Assembly: GCA_018873225.1 (NCBI GenBank)
Contig: JAEILZ010000005.1
Span: forward strand, 620,001-684,000
Reading direction: 5' to 3'
From: [Phialemoniopsis] sp. UDSM-2020
Lineage: Eukaryota > Ascomycota > Sordariomycetes > Thyridiales > Thyridiaceae
DNA length: 64,000 nucleotides
Position 1 is the first letter of the stretch. Each line of letters begins with the position of its first letter. The notes beneath the pieces were generated by a model. It was not told the origin of the DNA. It did not search any database and saw only the letters and a program-made list of their open reading frames with translations. Made by a program: the position numbers and the translations under genes. Positions 52,312 through 62,010 of this stretch are shown here, in pieces.

Positions 52312-55188
52312 ATGGCTGCCGAGGAGATGGACGACCAATACTTTATATACGAGAATCGCCTCTCGTCATTTCAGGGCCCTCAGCCGGTGCACAAGCGTAG
52401 GGCGTCCAACGCCGGCTCCAGAGCCCCGAAAGCCTTGACATGGCCTCACAACAAGAGCCTGGCTGCTGCCGATGTACGTATTTCTCTTGCCTTGTCATGC
52501 TTTTGCCTTGCGGCGCGCGTAAACCCTTGGACTGTACTGACAAGATGACCGCGCGCAGATGGCACGAGCCGGATTCTACTTCAACCCGCGACCGAGCAAT
52601 CCCGACAATGTCGCTTGCTTTCTGTGTCGCAAGGAGCTCGATGGATGGGAGGAAGACGACGATCCATTGGTGGAGCACATAAAACACTCGTCAGAGTGTG
52701 GATGGGCAATTTGCGCGGCAATCGAGATTGAGCTGGGCGATGTTGCTAAGGAAGACCCGCGCCAGCCTCACCTGCTCGAGGCGCGGAAAGCTACGTTTGC
52801 TGGCCGGTGGCCGTACGAAAGCAAGAAGGGGTGGAAGTGCAAGACCAAGCAGGTACGCAACTGACAACATGCCATCTTTGCGAACAACGCAGGCGCTAAT
52901 AGTCAACAGCTCGCCGAGGCAGGTTGGAAGTACACGCCTACCCTCGAATCAGATGACCACACAACTTGCACCTACTGCCAACTAGCACTTGACGGCTGGG
53001 AGCCTGGTGACAAACCCATGTAAGGCGTCTTCTTTCCTCATGACTAATTACGCGTAGTTACTCACACGTACCTTGCAGGGACGAGCACCAGAGGAGATCC
53101 CCAGACTGCCCATACTTTGCTCTCATCAGCCAAGGCCCCGCCCCTAAGAAGGCCGCACGAGGTAAAGCTGCCCGCGCATCCAAGGCATCACGCATGTCCA
53201 TCCAGTCCGTTGCGACTGCTACATCAGACGTTGCATCCGTTTCCGACCTGCAAGCAGACCACGAGGACAGTATCATGACGACCACATCTACGATGACAGC
53301 AGGCGGACGAAAAGCGCCCAAGGGCCGAAAGGCTGCCGGCACTGCCAAGGGCAGAAAGACCCGAGCGAAGAAGGAGGACGCGGTCGAGGTACACGAAGAT
53401 GCCGATGCGGAGGCTGAGATGCCTCCCCCGCCGCCACCCAAGCCTGCAAGAGGTCGAAAGCGAGGCAGCGACGAGATGGAGGAGTCAGTTCTTAATGCCA
53501 GCGCACCAGCGCCCAAGAAGCGTGCCACGAGAGCAAGAGCTAGTAACGCTGTCGACACGTCTATCATGACCAACGCTGGTGCTGAGGCCGACGTTGACAT
53601 GGCAGACCCTGCTCCTGCTAAACCCAAGGCAGCTGGAGGCCGCAAGAAGGGCAGGGCGTCAACTGCAAAGAGGACACGAAAGGGTTCGACAGCATCTGTC
53701 GCCTCAACAGCTTCAACCGCCTCGCTTCGAGCCACGGTTCCTGATGACGAGGAGCTCGAACGCCAATTGCAAGAAGACATGGACCGGCCACTTACCGACG
53801 ACGAACACATGGCTGTGGACTCGGACTCGGAGAGGCGGAAGGCACCTGCTCCGGCAAAGGCAAAAGGAAAGCGGGTGGTGTCCAAGAAGATGGTGGCACA
53901 AAAAGAAGAGGAGACAAATGAGGACTTTGCCATGTTCAATCCCGCGCCCGCTGAGCCAGACGAGGCGGAGGTCGACGCGGAGCTCAAGGCGCTGGAGGCA
54001 GAGATGCAGGTCGACGAGGAGCCCCAGGAGATCAAGATCCCCAAGAAGGGGCGCAAGGCCGGTGTGCGCAAGGCGTCCAAGCAGACCAAGAAGCAACCAG
54101 AGCCTGAGCCCGAGCCGGAACAAGAACCAGAAATGATCGAGCCGGAGCCGATTCCCGAACCCGTGGCCGAGCCTGAGTCTGAGCCCGAGCTCGAGGCTCA
54201 GAGCACACAAGAAACGCCAGCGGAGCCCGAGGGCCCGATCGAACACGATATCAGCATGGCGAGCACGGACACTGTCGTCAAGGGCGGTGCAAGCGGTCGT
54301 CCCAGCAATGCAAAGCGCGGTCGCGGACGCCCTCCTAAGAAGTCGAGGGTATCAGAGGAAGATGAGGCAGAGGCCGCCCAGCAGCTCGTACAGGAAGCTG
54401 CAGAGGCGAAAGCCCCCGAGAAGGCCGCCCCCGAGCCTCGAGGTCGAGGCCGCCCGAAGAAGATTTCTCGCGTGTCCGAAATCATTATCGAGGATCGCTC
54501 CAAGTCAGCATCGCCGCAGCCGGAGGCTGTCGTAGACCAGGTTCCTCAACAGGAGCCCAAGAAGAGGAGCCGAAAATCTGGATCCGCAGTTGCAGAGTCG
54601 CAAGCTCAGGCTGCGGTCCGCTCGCCTCCTGTCGCCACCACGCCTGCCCAGGTCCACAAAGCTCTGCCTGAGCTCCCTGTCGAGCCTGAGAGCAGTAGCG
54701 AGGCGGCACCGCCCGCGACTCCGGGCAAGAAACAGATCACCCCTGCGCATTCCGCCAAACAAGCCACCCTCTCGCCCTCGCAGTCTCCCCAGTCGTCAGA
54801 TGCCGAAAATCAACCACCCTCCTCAAAGCCTGCATCCAGCGCAAAGCGGCCGGTCCTCGCTCCAGTGTGCACACCGGTGCGTCCTAGCTCGCCATCAAAG
54901 CGGGCCAACGTTATTGGCGGGCTGCAGAGCACTACACCGTGGACCGCTGTGGATCTGGAGACCGTCTTCAGCATGGACAAGGAGAATGGAGATGTGGTCG
55001 CGCACATGCTGGCCAAGGGTGGTGACCTGGCATCGCCGGAGCGCCGAATGACGGTCGAGGAGTGGATCTACCACAACGCAGGAAAGGCGGAGCAGCAGCT
55101 GAAGCACGAGTGCGAGACGATGGTCAGCGCCTTTGAGAAGGAGGGGACCCGGGCCATGAGGGCCCTGGAGGGCATTGTTGTCGATTAA
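52312..55188 (+). CDS. BIR1: survivin homologue with two BIR domains (Bir1, chromosomal passenger complex)
   Basis: Four exons, 52312-52473, 52559-52852, 52910-53019 and 53079-55188, encode 891 residues. BIR 1 (about 10-105) has MARAGFYFNPRPSNPDNVACF, C74-x-x-C77, then H and C in EHIKHSSEC. BIR 2 (about 125-200) has C172-x-x-C175 and later H and C (DEHQRRSPDC). A long acidic, Pro/Glu-rich disordered middle carries AT-hook-like cores (KRGRGRPPKK, RGRGRPKK). The conserved end TPWTAVDLETVFSMDKENG plus WIYHNAGKAEQQLKHEC likely binds INCENP/Sli15. Bir1 localises Aurora kinase to centromeres and spindle. The AT-hooks suggest direct DNA contact. Confidence 0.93.
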
Positions 55189-56381
55189 ACGGGCCCCGGC
55201 CTCCACTACTGTACATGACGAGATGATGGGATGATATGGGTCGGCACTGGGACAGGGACTAGGAGAGATCACGAGGGTAGCAATCGTGCATGAGATGGGA
55301 CTAGAAAGGGACTGGATGGATGGGACGGCGTTTTTGTGTGTTAATGGGCTTCTGAGGCGGTTGCATATGCCTGCCTTTCGAGGATTGTAGAGGATAATGG
55401 GCCTTGATAGAGGCTTGCTCGGAATTGAGCTCGTGATGTTTTCTCCCTCGCCTTCTCGTCTTCATTGCCCTGCCATCTCGACCAGTGCACACAATGTATT
55501 GCATAACTTGTGAAGCACAATAAGATTGTGCAATAGCAGGTGAGATTGGAAGTGTTGTTGTTGAATGCATGGCAGACCGCCATTGGGCCCCGACCCCTGC
55601 TCCAGAATGGGGATCTCACAACACAGCCGTTCCCACCAAGGAGCGGTCAAACGCTTGCTCGGCCAGTCCCGCTCACGACCGCGCCCCAATAAGGAAGGAC
55701 AAGCATGCCATTGTTGATGAAAGAGGAAAGGTTTCAAGATTCCAACCACGCGGTTTCTGAACAGATCGACCAGGGCCAGAGGATTCTGCCTCTGCCGCCA
55801 ACCTCCTATCTTTCTTTTTGCGGTGGCACGACCCGCACAATTGGCTAGGTCGTTGCCTTTCCGGGTTTCGAATGCTTGGCCTGCAGATGCAGCAGAGCCC
55901 AACGAGCGGTGTCGTCTCTCCCCGTCGACGAACAGCAGCTCGCAATGGACTGTTGCTTGTGGAGAGATGGAACTGGGTAAGGGTTTTAGGCAAGCGTGGT
56001 GTGTGGCCGGCCGGGGGCCACCCCCTGGCCAGTGCAGGTGGCAGCTAGCCATTGGTTGCAAACAGGGGTGGTTGACATGAACCATCGACCGGGCCTCTCT
56101 CTGCGCCTGTGGGGGGAGGGAAGATAGCGGTGACGGAGGAAGCGATTGTGGATATCGTGAGATTTCCGCTGTGGTCTGGGTCGTCCAAGTACAAAAGGCC
56201 AGACTGTCCGGTGCCTCTCCCTCTGTTCTGATCTCTTGGTTTCTCCAACCGACCTCTCTGGGATAACCAGAGGGCAAGGGGACACGATCAAGTCCCATTT
56301 TTTGTTTTTCGCGGAACGACAACACAAGACGCCTGGTGCGCTCACCCCGCGCACGCAGGCCTGTCTCCAGACCGAAACCCT
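55189..56381. other. 1.19 kb intergenic region
   Basis: A minus-strand frame (56325-55462, 287 codons) is open but starts at a non-ATG codon and reads like noncoding GC-rich DNA. Probably BIR1 3' UTR and the leader of the next gene. Confidence 0.45.
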
Positions 56382-56992
56382 ATGGATCTCCTGGTCTGTG
56401 CCGCCGTCTCCGTGCTGGAGATGGCGGCGCTCGTCGGGAGCCAGGGCGCCTCGTCGGCCGTGCTCGCCAGCACGACCAAGCTGCAGTTCCTGTGGCTCTT
56501 CTTTGGCCTTTTCTTTGTCCAGTCGATGCTGGTCCAGACGTACTGCGTCCTGGTCCAGCCGATGTTCTTTTCGCCTGCTATGAGCCTGCCCGAGTCCAAG
56601 GTACGTTTGTGGCCTTCCCCCCCACCCCACGCTCCTCTGTCTTGAGATCCGGAGTAACTGACGAGTTTTCTTATGATGTGCAGGATGACACTCTCGTCAC
56701 TCCCAACGACAACAACAAGGCAGAGGTGGCTCCCCTTGTCCTCCCGGCAACAACGGCCGACGGCGTCGACGCGCGCAAGCCTGTCTTCTCCTGCTCTCTG
56801 CAGCAGGCGACGACAACACGCTGCGACTCACTCCCGAAGCAAGCCGCCGGGTTCTCTTTGGAGGGCCGCCGCCAGCTCATCAGCACGATTACCTGCCCGG
56901 GGATGCTGTTCCCGGAAAGGCAAGAGTTTAGCAACAAGCAACGCAGGATGAGCTTTAGTACTCTCCTTCGGCCTTCCAGTGCTTGGGGATAG
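56382..56992 (+). CDS. putative small membrane protein of unknown family
   Basis: Two exons, 56382-56600 and 56684-56992, encode 175 residues, joined in phase 0 at AAG|GTACGT...GTGCAG|GAT. The first exon gives a hydrophobic N-terminal half (VCAAVSVLEMAALVGSQGAS, then LQFLWLFFGLFFVQSMLVQTY), which looks like one or two membrane segments. The second half is soluble, ending NKQRRMSFSTLLRPSSAWG. I do not recognise a family. Support comes from the clean splice pair, the good hydrophobic pattern and codon-like GC composition; there is no homology argument. Confidence 0.4.
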
Positions 56993-57905
56993 AAGAAGAG
57001 CGAACGGATTTCCCGCTATCGGAGTTTTGTTTCTCGAAGAAACGGAACAAGTCTCGCCAACAGGTGCTCTCGTCCTGTCCTGGGAAAAGTTGGTGTCGCC
57101 TTGAGTGATGGTTTCGGGGATTTGTCTGCGGAACGACATATACGTATCCGCCTTGTCCTCGGTCTGGTCACTTAGGGTGCATCGATGGTTCTCCTTTCAC
57201 TTCCTCTTCTCTTTTCTTGAATCCACCAGCGATCAGTTAGTAGCGACTTGTCGATCGAACGATATACACAGCTCGAATGCGGCGGAAGCGAACCCTGGTA
57301 GCCTGGATTTTGGAACGGAGTAGATGAACGGAGTGGGACCCGAAGGAAGGATGGGAAACGTCCCCAGAGGTTCACGAACCTCTATGGATGGAATGATGGT
57401 TTTGCCGCTCAGGTCTTAACAACTTGGATGGTTGATTAATGATGATGGAACGAATATGGGTTCAACGCCTCTTTTTTTATCCCTCTAGTACTGGGCTTCA
57501 ACAAGGTCGAAGCTGGGGAACGAGATTACACTGCTACATGTTGTTTCTTTTGTCAGACAGGAAGTAGGGATACGGGGGATCACAGATATACTTATGACTA
57601 GAAAATGATGATGACTACTTTTTATGAGAGATTCTCTATCTGCATGTGCTAATTCAGCTTTTTCAACATTGAATTCAGTCATAACTGGTTCGCATGGCAA
57701 TGTCACAGCGATTGCAATTTCAAAAAGAATTGTTTAGAGCAAATGCAAAGTTTATCCTGGGAAGCCGTAAGTAACTACCCCCAAGTCGTCTAGTCTAGAT
57801 ACCCTCTAGCATCAAATTATCCATGATCACTCCAAACGAGGTATCATGTTCGAAAGTATCTAGTTGATGTCAAAACTTTGCACTTGCTCACCCCTCTAGA
57901 CGTCT
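56993..57905. other. convergent 3' intergenic region
   Basis: This lies between the putative membrane protein and the APH-like gene. No open frame with a motif; nothing else seen. Confidence 0.5.
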
Positions 57906-59018
57906 TTATTCCTTGTACCAGGCATCCCACTCGTCAGCCAGGTTCTTTCCGGACTCGAGATGGTCACCGAAGAACTTCAGATCAACAGCGAAAGCGATGA
58001 GTACCCGTGCAAGCCAGTTGACATCGCCATCTGCCCACTTCTTGTACTCCGGTCCAGCAGCCTTCTCAAAGACAGACTTCAGCTCCGAGTTTTCGCCCTC
58101 GCCCTTCCAATCCCAGAGCCAAGTGGGAGGTTTGCACGTCGTGATCACCGGAGTGATCGAGGCGGACTCCCAATTTATGATGACAACCTCTGCACTGAGA
58201 CCGTCCGCACTGGCGTTAACCGCCATGTTCGTAGGTTGAAAGTGCCATAGTGTCAAGCAGTAGTAGGAGTCATGTAGGTAGCCTCCCTCATCCAGGTCCG
58301 CGGCCATCTGCATGAATCGGTCAATAAGGGCCTGTTCCTCTGCACTGTTGTCCGGCGCGACCTCGATGAGGCGCTCCTTCAGCGCTGTGAATCGCGATGT
58401 CAGCCAGTCTCGCACCGACCTGGTCGGCAGGGAACAATCGTATGGTGAAGGGGACACGCCTGCATCGCTGACAGGGCCACCCAGATAGGGCACTATAGAG
58501 AGTCCCTCACCATCGACCGAAGTAAGCTCGCCAGGCATGCTGTTCTTGATATAGAGCATTTCCCTGCAAGCGAGTCCGAGCTGTTCGGCGACGCTGCGTT
58601 GCTGAGTCGGGGTGAGACGAGGCCAGGCGTCCAATAGGTTGTCTCCCATGACGCGGTTGTAGAAGGCATAAGGACAACCGATGGGGTTGTCCTTTCCTGC
58701 ATCGAATGTCGCGACTTGCGGAACCGGGATCATGGTGTTGGCCTTGATGAACCGCAGCAGGGCCACGTCTTCTTTGACGACATCCTCGTCAGACGTAGGG
58801 ATGTGAAGCACGTAATCGTTCCTGGTTCCATCGTCTTCCTTGCCGATGATGCCAATGGCACGGTACTCGTCGTCGCCTTGAAGTTCCTTCATGAGAACTA
58901 CAGCGGGGTCGCGATCCGGCCAGAGAGCATTCTTGCAAAGTTCCAAGATATGCGGTTGAAGAGTGTCAAGGTCTTGGTGCTTCAACTCGTCCTTGGTAGT
59001 GGCTACTGGTTGCGCCAT
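57906..59018 (-). CDS. APH-like phosphotransferase fold protein, catalytic aspartates missing
   Basis: This single-exon protein has 370 residues, with ATG at 59018. The order of features fits aminoglycoside-phosphotransferase/choline-kinase-like proteins of fungi: an N-lobe with DYVLHIPTSDEDVVKEDVALLRF (ATP-lobe helix Glu), IPVPQVATFD, then AFYNRVMGDNLLDAW. The catalytic loop reads LTLWHFQPTNMAVN (residues 255-268), where the family has HxD followed by x-P-x-N; the Asp is absent. The metal-binding segment reads VIINWESASITP, with N282 where Asp is expected (IIDWE). Both essential acidic residues are therefore replaced, suggesting a pseudokinase or an unusual enzyme. A TATATA lies 170 bp upstream. 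Confidence 0.82.
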   Translation of the reverse strand: MAQPVATTKDELKHQDLDTLQPHILELCKNALWPDRDPAVVLMKELQGDDEYRAIGIIGKEDDGTRNDYVLHIPTSDEDVVKEDVALLRFIKANTMIPVPQVATFDAGKDNPIGCPYAFYNRVMGDNLLDAWPRLTPTQQRSVAEQLGLACREMLYIKNSMPGELTSVDGEGLSIVPYLGGPVSDAGVSPSPYDCSLPTRSVRDWLTSRFTALKERLIEVAPDNSAEEQALIDRFMQMAADLDEGGYLHDSYYCLTLWHFQPTNMAVNASADGLSAEVVIINWESASITPVITTCKPPTWLWDWKGEGENSELKSVFEKAAGPEYKKWADGDVNWLARVLIAFAVDLKFFGDHLESGKNLADEWDAWYKE

Positions 59019-59781
59019 GGTTTCGATATGAGATTGAAGTTGATATAGAAGTAATGTGATGTAGGTGAGTTCTGTGTGAGTGTTTTGATAAGGTAAAGTT
59101 TCTGAAAAGATGCTTTCGGTTGCTTTTCTGGAGCGTGTGTGTTATCTGCAATTTCCTCCTCGAAACGCTCTTGAACCTCTTCCGCATTATATAGCTGGCT
59201 GGCCAAACGGAGGCTTTGTACGAACAATAGACATTGTTCTGGATTATTGTCGTAAGATCGGACAAAGCTACAAAGATTTTCATAGTCCTATCAACTCGGC
59301 CTGTTCACTTTGTCAGATACCAAGTCAACTCTGGAAAATCGCCGAACAAAGCAGCACATAAGGATAGCTTTGTTTTATCAAATCGATCGAAAGACCGCCG
59401 CGTGCGCTGACTGCCCAACTTCATATTTCACAATGAGATAGAACGGAGTGATGTTGAACAGCACAAGCAAGAGTCTCGGTCTCTATTCATCATATTGAGT
59501 TCCTAAGTAGTCCTGAATATTCGTACGGTACGTGATCAGCGATCTGGGGATGACCGATCGGGAGCGCGCTGTCCCCAAAGTCCATAGCTCAGACTAGGTG
59601 GGCGGCGGGCGTGGGGATATCAAAGCCCGATCTCAGACTAACATACCTCGGTGTGATTGATCTCGGATTTCCGAATGAGCTCCTCACTAACTCCTTGTAA
59701 GCTACGAAACCTCACAATCAAATAAAGACCTGGACCAAGTCACACCGTTATCATCAATGTCACATTCCCTCTCCACCAACC
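59019..59781. other. divergent promoter region (APH-like gene and 2-hydroxyacid dehydrogenase)
   Basis: A 763-bp stretch with both promoters. No open frame with support. Confidence 0.5.
59188..59193 (-). promoter_or_regulatory. TATA-like element of APH-like gene
   Basis: TATATA (minus strand CTATATAATG) lies 170 bp upstream of the ATG at 59018. Confidence 0.4.
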
Positions 59782-60984
59782 ATGTCTTCCTTATTTGCAA
59801 GAGGCTTTCGCGTCAGAGCGAAGTTGTTACACTCAAAAAGTGGCCCAAGAAAGCGAACCTTTCAAGTCGTCAATATGTCTACGGATGTTCCCAAACTTGC
59901 CATCATTGACGATTACCTGAATACGTCGGCATCTCATTTCTCCCACATCTCACCCGACAAGTTGCAAATCACCACCTTCAACGATACCATCGTGCCTTCC
60001 ACTGAGGCCGAAACCGCTCGCCTCGTCGAGCGCCTCCGGCCATTCCAGCTGATCTCAGCCGTCCGTGAGCGCACAGCCTTTCCCGAGTCGCTGCTATCTC
60101 AGCTGCCCAACCTCAAGCTGCTCCTTGCCATGGGTACCCAGTTCGAGACATTCGACCTCAAGGCCGCCAAGAAGCTCGGCATCCCCGTCGTCGCGGCGCC
60201 CGGGCTGGGCCGCACCGACAGCGTCGCGCCGCGCCTCTACAACATTAAGAAGGGCGGTGCGCACCCGACTACACAGCACGCCTGGGCGCTGATCCTCGCT
60301 CTAGCGCGCAACGTTGCCGCCGACGACGCCGCTATCAAAGCCGGCGGTACCGTGTGGCAATCCGGCCTCGCTACGGGCCTGGCGGGCCGGACGATCGGCG
60401 TCGTGGGCTTGGGCCGTCTTGGCGCGGGCGTCGCGCGGGTCGCGCACCTCGCGTGGGGCATGCGTGTCGTCTGTTGGAGCGCAAGCCTTACGCAGGACCG
60501 GGCCGATCAGATGGCCGTGCAGTGCGGCCTGGACCCCGACGCTGGGCCTGATGGCGCGAAGACGTTTCAGGTGGTAGACAAGGCCGAGCTCTTTAGCAGC
60601 GCTGATGTTGTGAGTTTGCACTACGTCCTGAGCGAGCGGTCCCGCGGTATTGTCGGGGCGGCGGAGCTGGAGCGGATGAAGCCCGAGGCGTTGCTGGTGA
60701 ACACTTCGCGTGGACCGCTGATCGACCAACCTGCGCTGCTGAGCGCGTTGGAGGGTGGGAAGATAGGTGGTGTGGCCATGGACGTGTTTGATGTTGAGCC
60801 GTTGCCCCGTGATAGTCCCTGGAGGCGATCGAACTACTGGGGCAAAGACGGTCGGTCCAAGGTCTTGACTACACCGCATATGGGTTACGTGAACTCGGAC
60901 CTCATGAACGCGTGGTACGCTGAGACGGCAGAAAATGTTGAGCGTTGGCTTGATGGGCAGGAGCTTCTGCACCGACTAGTCTAA
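59782..60984 (+). CDS. D-2-hydroxyacid dehydrogenase with probable mitochondrial presequence
   Basis: This single-exon protein has 400 residues. The first 31 residues (MSSLFARGFRVRAKLLHSKS and onward) are rich in Arg, Lys and Ser and lack acids, as in a mitochondrial targeting peptide. A second Met at residue 32 (MSTDVPKLAIIDDY) begins the enzyme proper, so a shorter cytosolic form is possible. The NAD motif VGLGRLGAGVAR is near residue 206. The catalytic Arg is R310 (NTSRGPL), Glu E339 (DVFDVEP) and His H366 (TPHMGY). The family reduces 2-oxoacids to D-2-hydroxyacids or the reverse. The exact substrate is open (glyoxylate, hydroxypyruvate, phosphoglycerate-like). Confidence 0.9.
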   Translation: MSSLFARGFRVRAKLLHSKSGPRKRTFQVVNMSTDVPKLAIIDDYLNTSASHFSHISPDKLQITTFNDTIVPSTEAETARLVERLRPFQLISAVRERTAFPESLLSQLPNLKLLLAMGTQFETFDLKAAKKLGIPVVAAPGLGRTDSVAPRLYNIKKGGAHPTTQHAWALILALARNVAADDAAIKAGGTVWQSGLATGLAGRTIGVVGLGRLGAGVARVAHLAWGMRVVCWSASLTQDRADQMAVQCGLDPDAGPDGAKTFQVVDKAELFSSADVVSLHYVLSERSRGIVGAAELERMKPEALLVNTSRGPLIDQPALLSALEGGKIGGVAMDVFDVEPLPRDSPWRRSNYWGKDGRSKVLTTPHMGYVNSDLMNAWYAETAENVERWLDGQELLHRLV

Positions 60985-62010
60985 GCAATGACTTACCTCA
61001 GAAGGATCGACCAACATGAACGATCGTCTCGTCTATCAACAGACTTGTGAAATGCAGTTCACTTGACGACATTGTTCGAGTGATGTAATATATCCTGCCA
61101 AGATGAGCCAACATCATGACATCCCGACATGCTCAGTCCAGAGCACACGAATGATACGATACCGTGTTAACAAGAGAGAAGATCGGTGTGTTGTTGCTTG
61201 GCTAGTCTGACAAAAGGTGAACACGTGAAGCTGTTGTATATTCTCTGTGGTGCCGAGCATTGCGGACAACGCCGAGGCTGCGAAGTGGCGCCCAGGTCTG
61301 CTTGGCGGTCTTGGCGGTGCTCTCTCACGGTAAAGTCTGCAGTCTGCACCCACTCCAGGATAGCCTTATCACGATAAGATGAACTAATACAGTCTCAAGC
61401 AAATGAGATGTCCTTGTCTTTATTGGTAGACTGCCAACTCACTTGCAGAGTTAAACCTCCGGAGGTGAACTCCGTGGTAACTGGTAATTGATGATCTAAC
61501 AGCGAAGTTCTGCGCAACAGCACCCCCAATTCCCTCTCCGGATCAGGCTGTGACTTCAAAGAAATAGGTAGCAAGAAACTGCATTAGCAAGATATCTTCT
61601 TCAGACAGTGGGATAAGCACCCTGTGTATCTGTCTGACTTATCTGAGAGACACTCACCGCATTACCCACCCTTCGGATGCACATCCCCACAATTCGCGAC
61701 TCACAAGAGCCTTGGCGATATTCTCATGGAGCACACACGGTCATACCCCGGTTCCACTCGTCTTGGCACGCGTCGTGGCAAGATTTTCCCTTCCTTTGTT
61801 GGGGATTCAAAAGTCGAGGTCTTCTCAGCTTGTTCCCCTTTCATCTCCTCTCTTGAAGCTGACTGTGCTTACAATCTCGTACAGACAAGCATTCAAGACC
61901 CGGTTGATATCATTTATATATTCTATCCAGAAAACATTCAATCGTCTCTGACCAAGTTCTCTTCGATACTCATTCCCTGTGTGCGTTGAACACTTGCTCG
62001 TACCTTGATC
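60985..62010. other. upstream region of ENA ATPase
   Basis: A 1.03-kb stretch with only chance open frames. Presumably includes the salt- or pH-responsive promoter of the ENA gene; no element is called. Confidence 0.45.

Noticed and set aside
53058..54089. 343-codon minus-strand open frame within BIR1
   Set aside because: It is a Ser/Ala-rich shadow of the Bir1 disordered region.
55462..56325. 287-codon minus-strand open frame
   Set aside because: It has no ATG start near its head and a composition like noncoding GC-rich DNA; no motif.
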